Assembly: GCF_024807945.1 (NCBI RefSeq) | Contig: NZ_JANUFD010000019.1 | Span: forward strand, 95,800 to 159,799 | Origin: Pseudomonas sp. JUb42 | GTDB lineage: Bacteria; Pseudomonadota; Gammaproteobacteria; Pseudomonadales; Pseudomonadaceae | Direction: 5' to 3' | Length of the DNA stretch: 64,000 nt | Shown: positions 32,239 through 40,516 of the stretch, piece after piece | Layout: every line of letters begins with the position of its first letter | Numbering within the stretch: the stretch's first letter is position 1 | The notes under the pieces: model-generated | What the model was told of the DNA's origin: nothing | The model's database searches: none | Seen by the model: the letters and a program-made list of their open reading frames with translations, nothing else | Translations under genes and position numbers: made by a program

Positions 32239-33653
32239 CCACTCACACCCCATCCACCGCCCTGGCCACCGAGCGCCTGCGCGAGGAACTGGCCTACCTG
32301 AAGTTACCCGCCGCGAGCTGGCCCGCGCCGAACGACGACCTTGATGTCGCCATTATCGGCGCGGGCATGTTCGGCATCGCCGCCGCCGTGGCGCTGGTGC
32401 TCAAAGGTGTCAGCAATATCCGTCTGTTCGATAGCAGCGACAACGGCCGCAGCGGCCCCTGGACCACCTATGCCCGGATGCCCACCCTGCGCTCGCCCAA
32501 GGACTTACCGGGGCTGGCATTAGGTATTCGCGCCCTGACCTTCCGCGCCTGGTATGAAGCGACCTACAGCGTCGCGGCATGGGATTCGCTGTACAAAATC
32601 CCCAACGCGGTCTGGCAGCAATATCTGGACTGGATAGCCGCAGCCTTCGAGCTGCCCATTGAATACAACGCGACCATTCGCTCATTCACACCGGAACCGC
32701 ACAGCGTCACCCTGGAACGGGACGATGGCAGCTCCGTGATCGCCCGGCGCCTGGTGATTGCCAGCGGTCGGGCCGGTGCGGGCGGCGTGAGCATCCCCTC
32801 CTTCATTGAGCCTGGGCTGTTTCCTTCGCTCGCTGCCCATACCTGCGATGCCATCGACTTCAGCACCCTGGCCGGTCGCCATGTCGCGATTCTGGGCGCA
32901 GGCTCTTCGGCCTGGGACAATGCCGCCACCGCTCTGGAACAGGGTGCGGCCCAGGTCACCCTGTATGCCCGGCGCAGCCACCTGCCGCAAATCAACAAGG
33001 CCAGGGGCTATGTCTACCCCGGTTTTATCGCCGGCTGGCACGACCTGCCCACGGAGCAGAAATGGGCCGTGGCGACCTATCTGGACGACACCCCACCGCC
33101 GCCGCCCCACGAGACCGTGCTGCGCACCCTGGCAGCAGGTGGCGAACGTTTCCAGCTGCATTTCAATTCGCGGATCGAGGCGATTGGCGAGTCCAACGGA
33201 CGCGTGCAGGTGCAGCTCGCCGATCGCACCGATCAGGCGGATTTTCTGATCATCGGCACCGGTTTCCAGGTCGATCTGTCGCGCGACCCGTTGTTTGCCC
33301 AAGTGGCCGACCGGGTGGCGCTGTGGCAGGACCGCTTCGAACCGGCCCGGCAGACGCGGCGCCATCTGGGCCTGTTCCCGTGGCTTGGCAGCGGTTTCGA
33401 GTTGCAGGAGCGTGGCCGGGACGATGGTGACTCCGAACTTAATCGTGTCCACCTGCTCAACCACGCCGCCAGCCTGAGCTTTGGCTCCATTGCCTCGGAT
33501 ATCCCGACCATTTCCGCCGCCGTAGAGCGCCTGGCCGGGAAGATCGTGTCGCAACTGTTTGTCGAGTCGTTCGATACGCACCGGCAATATCTTGAGGACT
33601 GGGAAGTGGAGTGGGAACTGGAGAAAACGCCGTATTTGCATAAGGGCGAGTAA
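32235..33653 (+). CDS. Flavin-dependent monooxygenase-like oxidoreductase
   Basis: A 472-residue FAD/NAD(P)-binding protein. The FAD site is IIGAGMFGIAAA near residue 40, the NAD(P)H site ILGAGSSAWDNA near residue 217, and IIGTGF is the ATG-like linker. The layout resembles N-hydroxylating or Baeyer-Villiger flavoproteins, but a full FMO fingerprint is not visible. The start is TTG at 32235, inside the LivF stop (TTGA), with GGAGG 10 bases upstream. Coupling to the transporter suggests it acts on the imported compound. Confidence 0.75.
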   Translation: MTTHTPSTALATERLREELAYLKLPAASWPAPNDDLDVAIIGAGMFGIAAAVALVLKGVSNIRLFDSSDNGRSGPWTTYARMPTLRSPKDLPGLALGIRALTFRAWYEATYSVAAWDSLYKIPNAVWQQYLDWIAAAFELPIEYNATIRSFTPEPHSVTLERDDGSSVIARRLVIASGRAGAGGVSIPSFIEPGLFPSLAAHTCDAIDFSTLAGRHVAILGAGSSAWDNAATALEQGAAQVTLYARRSHLPQINKARGYVYPGFIAGWHDLPTEQKWAVATYLDDTPPPPPHETVLRTLAAGGERFQLHFNSRIEAIGESNGRVQVQLADRTDQADFLIIGTGFQVDLSRDPLFAQVADRVALWQDRFEPARQTRRHLGLFPWLGSGFELQERGRDDGDSELNRVHLLNHAASLSFGSIASDIPTISAAVERLAGKIVSQLFVESFDTHRQYLEDWEVEWELEKTPYLHKGE

Positions 33654-33762
33654 ACAAATGGCAACACACGTAGGCCTTGAAACGCGGCTCGTGTAGGACG
33701 CTTCTGAAGTTTACCGATATGCTCTCGGACCGCTTGTAGATGCCTGAACAGGTGACTAATTT

Positions 33763-33985
33763 GCTGCCTGTCGTTGACACCAACGGCAGGGTTTAGTCGC
33801 CCTCAGTCAGAACAAGCGCACCGCATCCTCGCCTGTATTTCCCACAGCCGCGGTTTCATGGTGGCTGTGCACGGGGCACCTTCGGGTGCGCCGGGTTCCT
33901 GACAACGGTCGACTAACCCGTGTACAGCCGCCACCTTTCGTTTAGTCGCGCAGCGTGTTGGCCCAACCATTTTTCAGGAATTGTT
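33763..33985 (+). promoter_or_regulatory. Structured leader of the DUF6124-like gene
   Basis: Hairpin 1 is CCTGTCGTTG (33767-33776), loop ACAC, CAACGGCAGG (33781-33790). A long stem pairs 33859-33875 with 33917-33933 over 17 bases with two G-U pairs. It encloses GCACC-TTCG-GGTGC (33876-33889). GGCTGT at 33863-33868 could instead pair with ACAGCC at 33844-33849, a copy of the ACAGCC in the 3' arm. CGGGTT (33892) can likewise pair with AACCCG (33915). GTTTAGTCGC is repeated at 33791 and 33940. This looks like a switchable RNA structure, or a DNA repeat. Confidence 0.6.
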
Positions 33986-34222
33986 ATGAGCCAGACCATA
34001 CCCAGCCCGTTTATCCTCGCCCCCGATACAAAAACCGAAGACGCCCTGCTCTTCGCCGCCCAATACCTCGATGGCGCCGCCGCCATCGTCTATGAAACCG
34101 CCGATAACAGCACACCCGAATACCGTCCGCTGGCCCGCTCAGGGTTGCAGCAGCTCAATCTTGGTCGGGCGGTGATTGAAGCGTTGCTGGCGAGACTGGC
34201 AGTCAAGCCGCAAACAGCCTGA
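33986..34222 (+). CDS. DUF6124-like small protein
   Basis: A 78-residue acidic protein starting MSQTIPSPFILAPDTKTEDA and containing LLFAAQYLDGAAAIVYETAD and GLQQLNLGRAVIEALLARL. The sequence resembles a Pseudomonas-specific family of small helical proteins (DUF6124, formerly grouped with DUF3077) with unknown function. The ATG at 33986 has AGGAA eight bases upstream. It is a single gene behind an unusually structured leader. No signal peptide or membrane segment is visible. Confidence 0.65.
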   Translation: MSQTIPSPFILAPDTKTEDALLFAAQYLDGAAAIVYETADNSTPEYRPLARSGLQQLNLGRAVIEALLARLAVKPQTA

Positions 34223-34272
34223 CCCTACGCTATCGCTCTACAAATGCTTGCCAGGGCTGCGGGCGAAAATCG

Positions 34273-34365
34273 TGTGGGAGCGAATTCATTCGCGAAGAGG
34301 CCAGTGACATCCGAAGCATGTGTATCGGCCGTAATAGCCCTTTCGCGAATGAATTCGCCCCCACA
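34273..34365. repeat. REP-B pair
   Basis: Inverted copies of GGGAGCGAATTCATTCGCGAA with one base change in the second arm (CGCCCCC). No element C is attached, unlike the other long REP-B copies. Confidence 0.8.
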
Positions 34366-34451
34366 GAGTTCCGGTAATTCTATGGATTTTGCGTTGTTTG
34401 ATCACAGCGGACGATATTCCGACTTGCCCGCGAATCAAAAGACTCGGTTCA

Positions 34452-35054
34452 TCAGAACGTCGCCGGTGTATTCACCCAGAGAATCCGCACAATCTCGCGG
34501 CTCACATTGCGGTAGCCGTGGGCGACGTTGCTGGGAAAGTGGAACGAATCACCCGGGTTGAGGGTGTAAGTAGTTTCGCCCAACGTCAGTTCAAGTGTGC
34601 CCTCGATGACGTAACCCATTTCCTCCCCCGCATGCTCGATCATCTCGCTGACCATGCCCGGGGCGATGATATGAATGTCGCCTTGCAACAGGCCGCCTTT
34701 CTGCGGATGGGTCACCCGCTCCAGGTCGATATAACCGGCCTTGCCGCCCTTGGCAAAACGACTGACCTGACGCGCCCCGGCGCGCAGCACCGGTTCGTCC
34801 GATACCCAGTCTTCGGACGTCAGCTCGGACACGTTGCTGCCCAACGCCTGAGCCAGGCGGTGCAACATGGCCAGGGAGGGCGAGGCGGCGTCGTTTTCCA
34901 GTTTGGAGATCAGGCTTTCCGAGCAACTGGCGACTTCAGCCACCTGCTTCAGCGTCAGGCCCGCCACCTTGCGTGCATGGCGCAGGCGCACGCCCAGGCT
35001 GGGCAGGCCATCGGTGTGCAGGGCCTTGACGGGTGTCTTGCTGGGTTTGGTCAT
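34452..35054 (-). CDS. XRE-family regulator with C-terminal cupin
   Basis: A 200-residue regulator. Residues 20-80 are a lambda-repressor-like helix-turn-helix (LGVRLRHARKVAGLTLKQVA, then CSESLISKLENDAASPSL). The C-terminal cupin includes IEHAGEEMGYVIEG and GDSFHFPSNVAHGYRN, likely sensing a small ligand. The start MTKPSKTPVK at 35052-35054 has GAGGA upstream. It lies in the same direction, downstream of the DUF1989 gene across a REP element. Such regulators often control amine, polyamine or amino-acid catabolism. Confidence 0.85.
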   Translation of the reverse strand: MTKPSKTPVKALHTDGLPSLGVRLRHARKVAGLTLKQVAEVASCSESLISKLENDAASPSLAMLHRLAQALGSNVSELTSEDWVSDEPVLRAGARQVSRFAKGGKAGYIDLERVTHPQKGGLLQGDIHIIAPGMVSEMIEHAGEEMGYVIEGTLELTLGETTYTLNPGDSFHFPSNVAHGYRNVSREIVRILWVNTPATF

Positions 35055-35117
35055 GCATTCCTCTTGCTGATCACGGTATTTCTGACTCGGCACTATCGCG
35101 CGGCAGGGCGAGAACTG

Positions 35118-35207
35118 TTGGAGCGTGGCTTGCCCGCGAAGGCGATATTTCCAGTGCAGAAAATGCATCGGATGTTCCGAATATTTCGCGTGCAAGCCTC
35201 GCTCCAA
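35118..35207. repeat. REP pair, GCCGGGCTTGCCCGCGAA family (diverged)
   Basis: Arms TTGGAGCGTGGCTTGCCCGC and GCGTGCAAGCCTCGCTCCAA are a diverged copy of the family at 2331, 4936 and 11119. It lies between the regulator and the DUF1989 gene. Confidence 0.75.
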
Positions 35208-35252
35208 CAAAACCGCGCCATTCGAGTGTTTATGCATTATCCAGCTTGCAAA

Positions 35253-35963
35253 TCAAGCCTGCACCGAGAAGTGCACTTCTACCGGATTCAGGTCATTGAT
35301 CGGCACGATATCCTGCGGGCAGGCGGACATTACCACCACTACGTCCATTTCGGCACGGATCTCGACCGAGTCGCCGGCCTTGGACACCGGCGGCAGCCAC
35401 TCGACGCTGTGGTCGGGCTTGACCGGAATGTTCATCCACAGGTTGAACGGCTGCGGCACTTCACGGGAGCGCAGGCCAATGGCTTGCAGGGCCAGGCGCA
35501 TATTGTCGGCGCAGCTGTCGTGATAGCCGACCACGCCCAGGTTGGTGTAGCGATGCAAGTCGCAGGCGGCCATCAGGGTGTCGTGGATGCCTGGCGACGT
35601 GTCGCTGAGCAAAGTGCCGATGGCGCGACGACGGTTGCTGAACAGGGTATCGCCGGGCCTGGGGATGATGCTGTTGCAATGGGCACGGGCGTGTTCCATG
35701 GAGAGGAATTCGCTCATGTCTTCGAGATTGAACAGCCAGGTGTCGCAGACCTGGGTGCCGTGGCTGTTGATGATCTTGATTACCTGACCGGCCTTGAGCA
35801 GCACGGCACGACCGCAGCGGGCCGGGACGGTATAAAGCTCGCCGAGCACGGGGGTGCCGTCGACGGAAATCGGCTCGTTGAGGGTCGCGTTGATGCCCAG
35901 GGAATTGCCGTTGTCGGTGTGGCAGCAGGCCGGGTAGTCATGAGCGTGAGTGATGCTGGTCAT
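35253..35963 (-). CDS. DUF1989 / urea carboxylase-associated family protein
   Basis: A 236-residue protein of the DUF1989 (UAAP) family, recognised by KIINSHGTQVCDTWLFNLED, SMEHARAHCNS and PFNLWMNIPV. Members accompany urea and amide degradation and amino-acid ABC transporters; the activity is not firmly established. The ATG at 35961-35963 has GGAG upstream and gives the usual length. It follows the M20 amidohydrolase gene by 16 bases, so it is probably part of the same operon. Confidence 0.82.
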   Translation of the reverse strand: MTSITHAHDYPACCHTDNGNSLGINATLNEPISVDGTPVLGELYTVPARCGRAVLLKAGQVIKIINSHGTQVCDTWLFNLEDMSEFLSMEHARAHCNSIIPRPGDTLFSNRRRAIGTLLSDTSPGIHDTLMAACDLHRYTNLGVVGYHDSCADNMRLALQAIGLRSREVPQPFNLWMNIPVKPDHSVEWLPPVSKAGDSVEIRAEMDVVVVMSACPQDIVPINDLNPVEVHFSVQA

Positions 35964-35979
35964 GGAGGACTCCTTGGTT

Positions 35980-37212
35980 TTACGGTTGTTCGGCAAGTGC
36001 CGCCAGGCTCCAGGCGAGTGCCCGGGTGCCGGCAAGCAAGTGCGCAGGTTCAGTGAATTCCAGCGGGTTGTGGCTGATGCCCGCGCGGCTGGGGACAAAC
36101 AGCATGCCGGTCGGGCAGTGCCCGGCCAGGTACATGGCGTCATGAAAGGCGCCGGAACGAATGGCCTGATGGGCCAGGCCGGTGGCTGTGCAGGCCTGTT
36201 CCAGCACCCCGACCACAGTCGGGTCGAAAGCCGTGGGCGCATGGCTGAACAGGCTGCTCAGTTCGGTATCACCGGGCAGGCAGCCCGGCAGTTGCGCATC
36301 GAAGGCCGCCAATACCGCTGGGTCGGCATGGCGAAAATCGATGCTGAACGTGACTTCATTGGCGATGGTGTTGATCGCATTAGGCAGGACATTCCAGCGG
36401 CCGAAGGTCAGGCGCTTGTCCTCGGTGGCCAGTTGATCGGCCAGGGCATCGATGCGCCGTGCGGCATCCATTGCCAGCAGCATGGCGTCGCGGCGCATGT
36501 GCATGGGCGTGGTGCCGGCATGGGCCGAAGCGCCCTTGCAGCGCACCTGATACCAGCGCACGCCTTGAATACCGGTCACCACGCCCAAGGGAATGGCGGC
36601 CTGCTCCAGCACCGGGCCCTGCTCGATATGCAACTCGACAAAGGCATGGGCAGGGATTTTTTCCCGCAGCGGCAGATCAGGAAAACGCGCGGTGTGCGCA
36701 TCCAGCGCCTCACCCACCGAAACGCCCGTGACATCGAGGTTATTGCGGTAGACCGCCAGGCGCTCAGGTTCGACATAGGCACTGGAACCCATGGCTCCAG
36801 GGCTGAACCGGCTGCCTTCTTCGTTGGTCCAGACCACCACTTCGATTGGCCGGCGCGTACGTATCCCGGCGGCTTGCAGAGCATGCAGGCATTCCAGGCC
36901 GGCCATCACACCGTAGCAACCGTCGAGGGTGCCGCCGGTGGGCTGGGTGTCGATATGGCTGCCGGTCATCACCGGTGGCAGATCTTCCCTACCCTCACGA
37001 CGGATAAATAGATTGGCGCAGCCGTCAGTCCAGACCTGGCAACCCAGCTGGCGCGCCTGATCAAGCAGCCAGCCCCGGGCCTGCAAGTCCTCTTCAGATA
37101 ACGCCTGACGATTCATGCCGCCCTGCTCGCCCGGTCCAAAGGTGGCCAGGGTATCGAGCAGAGCTTGCAGGCGCCGTCCCGAAACAGCGTCCATTGCCTG
37201 TTGAGCACTCAT
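35980..37212 (-). CDS. M20-family amidohydrolase (allantoate / N-carbamoyl amino acid hydrolase type)
   Basis: A 410-residue Zn-dependent amidohydrolase. Metal ligands are suggested by GSHIDTQ, the aspartate in GTLDGCYGV, NEEGSRF, ELHIEQGP and the C-terminal GAFHDAMYL. The family includes allantoate amidohydrolase, ureidoglycolate hydrolase and L-N-carbamoylase, all releasing ammonia from carbamoyl compounds. The start overlaps the ABC ATPase gene by four bases. With the DUF1989 protein it implies uptake and cleavage of a nitrogen-rich carbamoyl substrate. Confidence 0.85.
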   Translation of the reverse strand: MSAQQAMDAVSGRRLQALLDTLATFGPGEQGGMNRQALSEEDLQARGWLLDQARQLGCQVWTDGCANLFIRREGREDLPPVMTGSHIDTQPTGGTLDGCYGVMAGLECLHALQAAGIRTRRPIEVVVWTNEEGSRFSPGAMGSSAYVEPERLAVYRNNLDVTGVSVGEALDAHTARFPDLPLREKIPAHAFVELHIEQGPVLEQAAIPLGVVTGIQGVRWYQVRCKGASAHAGTTPMHMRRDAMLLAMDAARRIDALADQLATEDKRLTFGRWNVLPNAINTIANEVTFSIDFRHADPAVLAAFDAQLPGCLPGDTELSSLFSHAPTAFDPTVVGVLEQACTATGLAHQAIRSGAFHDAMYLAGHCPTGMLFVPSRAGISHNPLEFTEPAHLLAGTRALAWSLAALAEQP

Positions 37213-38015
37213 GACAAAGCCTCCACGCGCGGCGACAGGCTGCGGTTGAACCAGGGTTTGAGAAAGCGTTGCAGGCGCTCGGTCTTGGGGGCCTGGAACA
37301 TCGCTCCCGGCTCGCCGGTCTCGACGATCTGGCCGGCTTCCATGAACACCACCTGACTGGAAATCTGCGCGGCGAAGCTCATCTCGTGGGTCACCATGAC
37401 CATGGTCATGCCGTCGTCGGCCAGGCTGCGGATCACCTGCAGGACCTCCTCGACCAGTTCCGGATCAAGAGCCGAAGTGGGTTCGTCGAGCAGCATCAGC
37501 CGTGGCTTGACCGCTAATGCCCGGGCAATGCCGACACGCTGTTGCTGACCACCGGACAAACGCGCCGGGTAGGCATCAGCCTTGGCCGCCAGCCCTACCC
37601 GCTGCAGGGCGGCATCGGCCAGGGTGCGGGCCTCGGCCTTGCTCATGTGCTTGCCCAGTACCAGCGGCGCCATGACGTTTTCCCGCACGCTCATGTGCGG
37701 CCACAGGTTGAACTGCTGAAAGACCATGGACAGCGGCTTGCGCACTTCATCTATCTGGCTGTCGCTGTCGCGGTCCCTGACGGTGCGGCCCGGGCCGCTG
37801 TAGCCGAGCAACTGGCCGTCGATCCAGATTTCGCCCTCGTCATAGGTTTCAAGGAAGTTCATGCAGCGCAGGGCGGTGGTCTTGCCCGAGCCGGACGGGC
37901 CGATCAGCGAGACGATCTCGCCGGCCTGGACCGACAGCTCGAAGCCCTGGAGTACCCGGTTGGTCCCGTAGGACTTGCCGACACCGCGCAGTTGCAGGAG
38001 GGGTAAATGGCTCAT
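37209..38015 (-). CDS. Polar amino acid ABC transporter ATP-binding protein
   Basis: A 268-residue nucleotide-binding subunit of the HisP/GlnQ type. Walker A is GPSGSGKTT, signature LSGGQQQR, Walker B LMLLDEPTSALD, and the switch VTHEMSFA. An insertion around residues 68-90 (SGPGRTVRDRDSDSQIDEVR) between Walker A and the Q-loop FQQFNLWPHM is longer than in HisP. It overlaps the hydrolase gene by four bases. Confidence 0.88.
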   Translation of the reverse strand: MSHLPLLQLRGVGKSYGTNRVLQGFELSVQAGEIVSLIGPSGSGKTTALRCMNFLETYDEGEIWIDGQLLGYSGPGRTVRDRDSDSQIDEVRKPLSMVFQQFNLWPHMSVRENVMAPLVLGKHMSKAEARTLADAALQRVGLAAKADAYPARLSGGQQQRVGIARALAVKPRLMLLDEPTSALDPELVEEVLQVIRSLADDGMTMVMVTHEMSFAAQISSQVVFMEAGQIVETGEPGAMFQAPKTERLQRFLKPWFNRSLSPRVEALS

Positions 38016-38019
38016 CGCA

Positions 38020-38667
38020 TCAACCTCGCAGATGGCGCGTCGCCCGTCGCCCCAGGTACTCGGCCACCGCTGCGACCGAAGTGGTCAGCAGCCAGTAGCT
38101 CAGCACCAGCAAGGCGTAAGGCACGACGTAGGAAAAAGTGGTGGAAACGATGCGGCCGGCCGTCAGGGTCAGTTCGGGTACGGTGATGATCGAAGTCACC
38201 GCACTTTCCTTGATGGTCAGGATCACCTGATTGCCCAGCAACGGCAGGGCAAAACCCAGGGCCTGGGGCGCCTGGATATGCCAGAACGCCTGGCGCCGGG
38301 ACAGACCGTGGACCCGCGCCGCTTCGACCTGACCACCCGGCACGCTGGCCCAGGCCGAACGAAACAGCTCGGCAAAATAAGCAGCGCTGTACAGCGCCAG
38401 GGCGAAGATGCTGGCCTCGACCGCTTCCAGACGCAGGCCCAGCACCGGCAAACCGAAATAGATAACCGCCAGTTGTGCCAGAAACGGCGTACCACGGATC
38501 AACCACACGTAGAGCCCATACACACCGGCCAGCATCGGCACGGCCAGGCGCAGGGCATTGAGGCCGAAACCCAATAGCAGCCCCACTGCGGCGGCGGCCA
38601 GGCTGATGCCCAGGGTCACCAACAGGGCCTCGCCGAAGTCGGGCAGATAACTCAATAATTCGTGCAT
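38020..38667 (-). CDS. Polar amino acid ABC transporter permease
   Basis: A 215-residue permease with five hydrophobic helices, RGTPFLAQLAVIYFGL after helix 2, and the EAA loop QVEAARVHGLSRRQAFWHI. ATG at 38665-38667 overlaps the other permease stop (ATGA) and has GGAG upstream, so it is preferred to the start at 38685. Confidence 0.87.
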   Translation of the reverse strand: MHELLSYLPDFGEALLVTLGISLAAAAVGLLLGFGLNALRLAVPMLAGVYGLYVWLIRGTPFLAQLAVIYFGLPVLGLRLEAVEASIFALALYSAAYFAELFRSAWASVPGGQVEAARVHGLSRRQAFWHIQAPQALGFALPLLGNQVILTIKESAVTSIITVPELTLTAGRIVSTTFSYVVPYALLVLSYWLLTTSVAAVAEYLGRRATRHLRG

Positions 38668-39323
38668 CAGGCGCGCTCCTGCCAACGGCGTTCGAGCAAC
38701 CGGCCAAGCACGCTCAGCAGGCTGGTCAGGGCCAGGTAAAACACCGCCGCCACCAGATAAACCTCCAGCGGGCGATAGGTCTGCGACACCAGTTGCTGGC
38801 TGACCCGCATCAGGTCGGTAATGGAAATCACCGAGACCACCGCCGAGACCTTGATCACGTCGATCAGCTCACTGATCAACGCAGGTGACGTCAACCGCAG
38901 CACCTGCGGCAGTTGGATGCGGGTCAGGGTCTGCCATTTGCCGATGGAGAACACTCTCGCCGCTTCCAGTTGACCTTTGGGGATCGCGGCAAAACCGCTG
39001 CGCAGGATCTGCGACTGGTAGGCCGCCGTGTTCAGCGCCAGGGCCAAACCGGCAGCCACCAGCGGCGGCACATCGATATTCAGTGCCGACGGCAGGTAGA
39101 ACAGCAACAACAGCTGCGCCAACATCGGCGTGCCGCGAAAGAAGCTCACGTACACCCTGGCGAAGGCCACCCCGCTGCGGCTGCTGCCGGTACCGAGCAG
39201 ATGGATCAGCACGCCCATGACAAACCCCAGGACCATGCTTGCGGCGCACAGCCACAAGGTGGTCAGGGCGCCATCGAGCAAGGCGGGCCAGTACAGCGCC
39301 AGGCGTGTGGTGAAATCGTTCAT
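38667..39323 (-). CDS. Polar amino acid ABC transporter permease
   Basis: A 218-residue permease paired with the previous one. It has FFRGTPMLAQLLLLFYLPS and the EAA loop QLEAARVFSIGKWQTLTRI. The start MNDFTTRLALYWP at 39321-39323 was chosen; the upstream extension overlaps the binding-protein coding end. The gap to the binding-protein gene is 11 bases. Confidence 0.86.
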   Translation of the reverse strand: MNDFTTRLALYWPALLDGALTTLWLCAASMVLGFVMGVLIHLLGTGSSRSGVAFARVYVSFFRGTPMLAQLLLLFYLPSALNIDVPPLVAAGLALALNTAAYQSQILRSGFAAIPKGQLEAARVFSIGKWQTLTRIQLPQVLRLTSPALISELIDVIKVSAVVSVISITDLMRVSQQLVSQTYRPLEVYLVAAVFYLALTSLLSVLGRLLERRWQERA

Positions 39324-39334
39324 AGCCAGGCCAC

Positions 39335-40183
39335 TCAGATGCTCGGAACCGGCATGGCATCGGTTGGCAGGGTCATGCCGAAACCGAACCACTTGTCCTG
39401 GAGCTTCTTCAGGGTGCCGTCTGCACTGGCGCGCGCGATGCCGTCACTGAACAGCTTGACCAGGGTGGCGCTGTCGGCGCCCTTGCGCCCTACCCAACCA
39501 AAGTAAGTGGTCGGGCCGACCATTTCCGGCAAGGTGCTGAATACGCCGGGACGCGCCTTCATCAGCGGGCCGAGGTTGGACAGCGACTGCGCCACGCCAT
39601 CGAGACGGCCGTTGGCCAGGTCGGCATAGGCCTCATCGAAGCTGACGTATTCCTTGATCCGCGCCAGACCCGGTTGGCCTTCGGCCTTGAGCTTGGCATT
39701 GAAGGCCTGCAACACCGCCAACTGACCGGAGCCGGCCTGGGAGCCGATGATCTTGCCGTTAAGGTCGCCCACCGATTTGAGGCTGTTGTCATCGCCGCGC
39801 TTGAGCAGGGCCACAGTGGATTCGGCAATCGGCACGGTGAAGGCGAATTGCTCGAAGCGCGCCTTGTTCACCGTAACCGAAGTCACCACGAAATCGAACT
39901 TGGCGCTGTCCAGGCCCGGCAGGATGCCCTGGAACGGCAGGTCGAGCTGACGCACCTTGACCCCCGGCAGATCGGCATCGAGCACGTAGTGCATGAGGTC
40001 GGCGCCGTAACCGACGATCTTGCCGTTCTCCACCGACTCGAAAGGCGCGAAGCGCGCTTCGGTGGCGACGACGATTTCCTTTTTGTCCTTGATCCGCTGC
40101 AACAAGTCATCGGCCTGAGCCATGGACACGGCGAACAGAGTAATCAGTGACAGGGACAGTGCTTTGAGTGCGTGGCGTTTCAT
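39335..40183 (-). CDS. Polar amino acid ABC transporter substrate-binding protein
   Basis: A 282-residue periplasmic binding protein with a signal peptide (KRHALKALSLSLITLFAVSM, cleavage after AQA). Domain features are EIVVATEARFAPFESVENGK and VVTSVTVNKARFEQFAFT, typical of family-3 solute-binding proteins for arginine, glutamine and opines. It is the first gene of the operon; two palindromes lie 35-111 bases upstream. The ligand cannot be assigned. Confidence 0.88.
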   Translation of the reverse strand: MKRHALKALSLSLITLFAVSMAQADDLLQRIKDKKEIVVATEARFAPFESVENGKIVGYGADLMHYVLDADLPGVKVRQLDLPFQGILPGLDSAKFDFVVTSVTVNKARFEQFAFTVPIAESTVALLKRGDDNSLKSVGDLNGKIIGSQAGSGQLAVLQAFNAKLKAEGQPGLARIKEYVSFDEAYADLANGRLDGVAQSLSNLGPLMKARPGVFSTLPEMVGPTTYFGWVGRKGADSATLVKLFSDGIARASADGTLKKLQDKWFGFGMTLPTDAMPVPSI

Positions 40184-40217
40184 CGGTGTTGGCTCCCCTT
40201 GAATCGACAGGATTTAT

Positions 40218-40294
40218 ATTCAAGTTACTTGAATAAAGATACAAGAGCATGAAGCGTGCCAATCGGCAGCAATGCCAATTCAAGGTACTTGAAT
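40218..40294. promoter_or_regulatory. Twin palindromes, putative operators of the ABC/amidohydrolase operon
   Basis: ATTCAAGTTACTTGAAT at 40218-40234 is a perfect palindrome around a central T. ATTCAAGGTACTTGAAT at 40278-40294 is the same with one change. Centres are 60 bases apart, close to six helical turns. The promoter-proximal copy is 35 bases from the binding-protein start. The remaining 220 bases to azurin show nothing else defined. Confidence 0.6.
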
Positions 40295-40516
40295 GATTTT
40301 CATGGGGAGGAATTTGCTTCAGGAGGGTGCAGCAAAGGCAGTCACTGACTCAGGTCGGTGCGCGGTCGATAGAAGCGAACGTGTTCGCGAGGGGGTCGGT
40401 ATGACTGACCTGGCACACCGCGTTAATCGGCTCGCTTCTTTATAGACCGGTTAAAGCGCAGCGAATGAGCTTCGTCTTGCTAAGGGCATACCCCTCGACT
40501 ACTCACGGAGAATTCT

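Noticed and set aside
2331..35207. Repeated palindromes considered as a CRISPR array
   Set aside because: The copies are kilobases apart, inverted pairs with no regular spacers, and match REP families.
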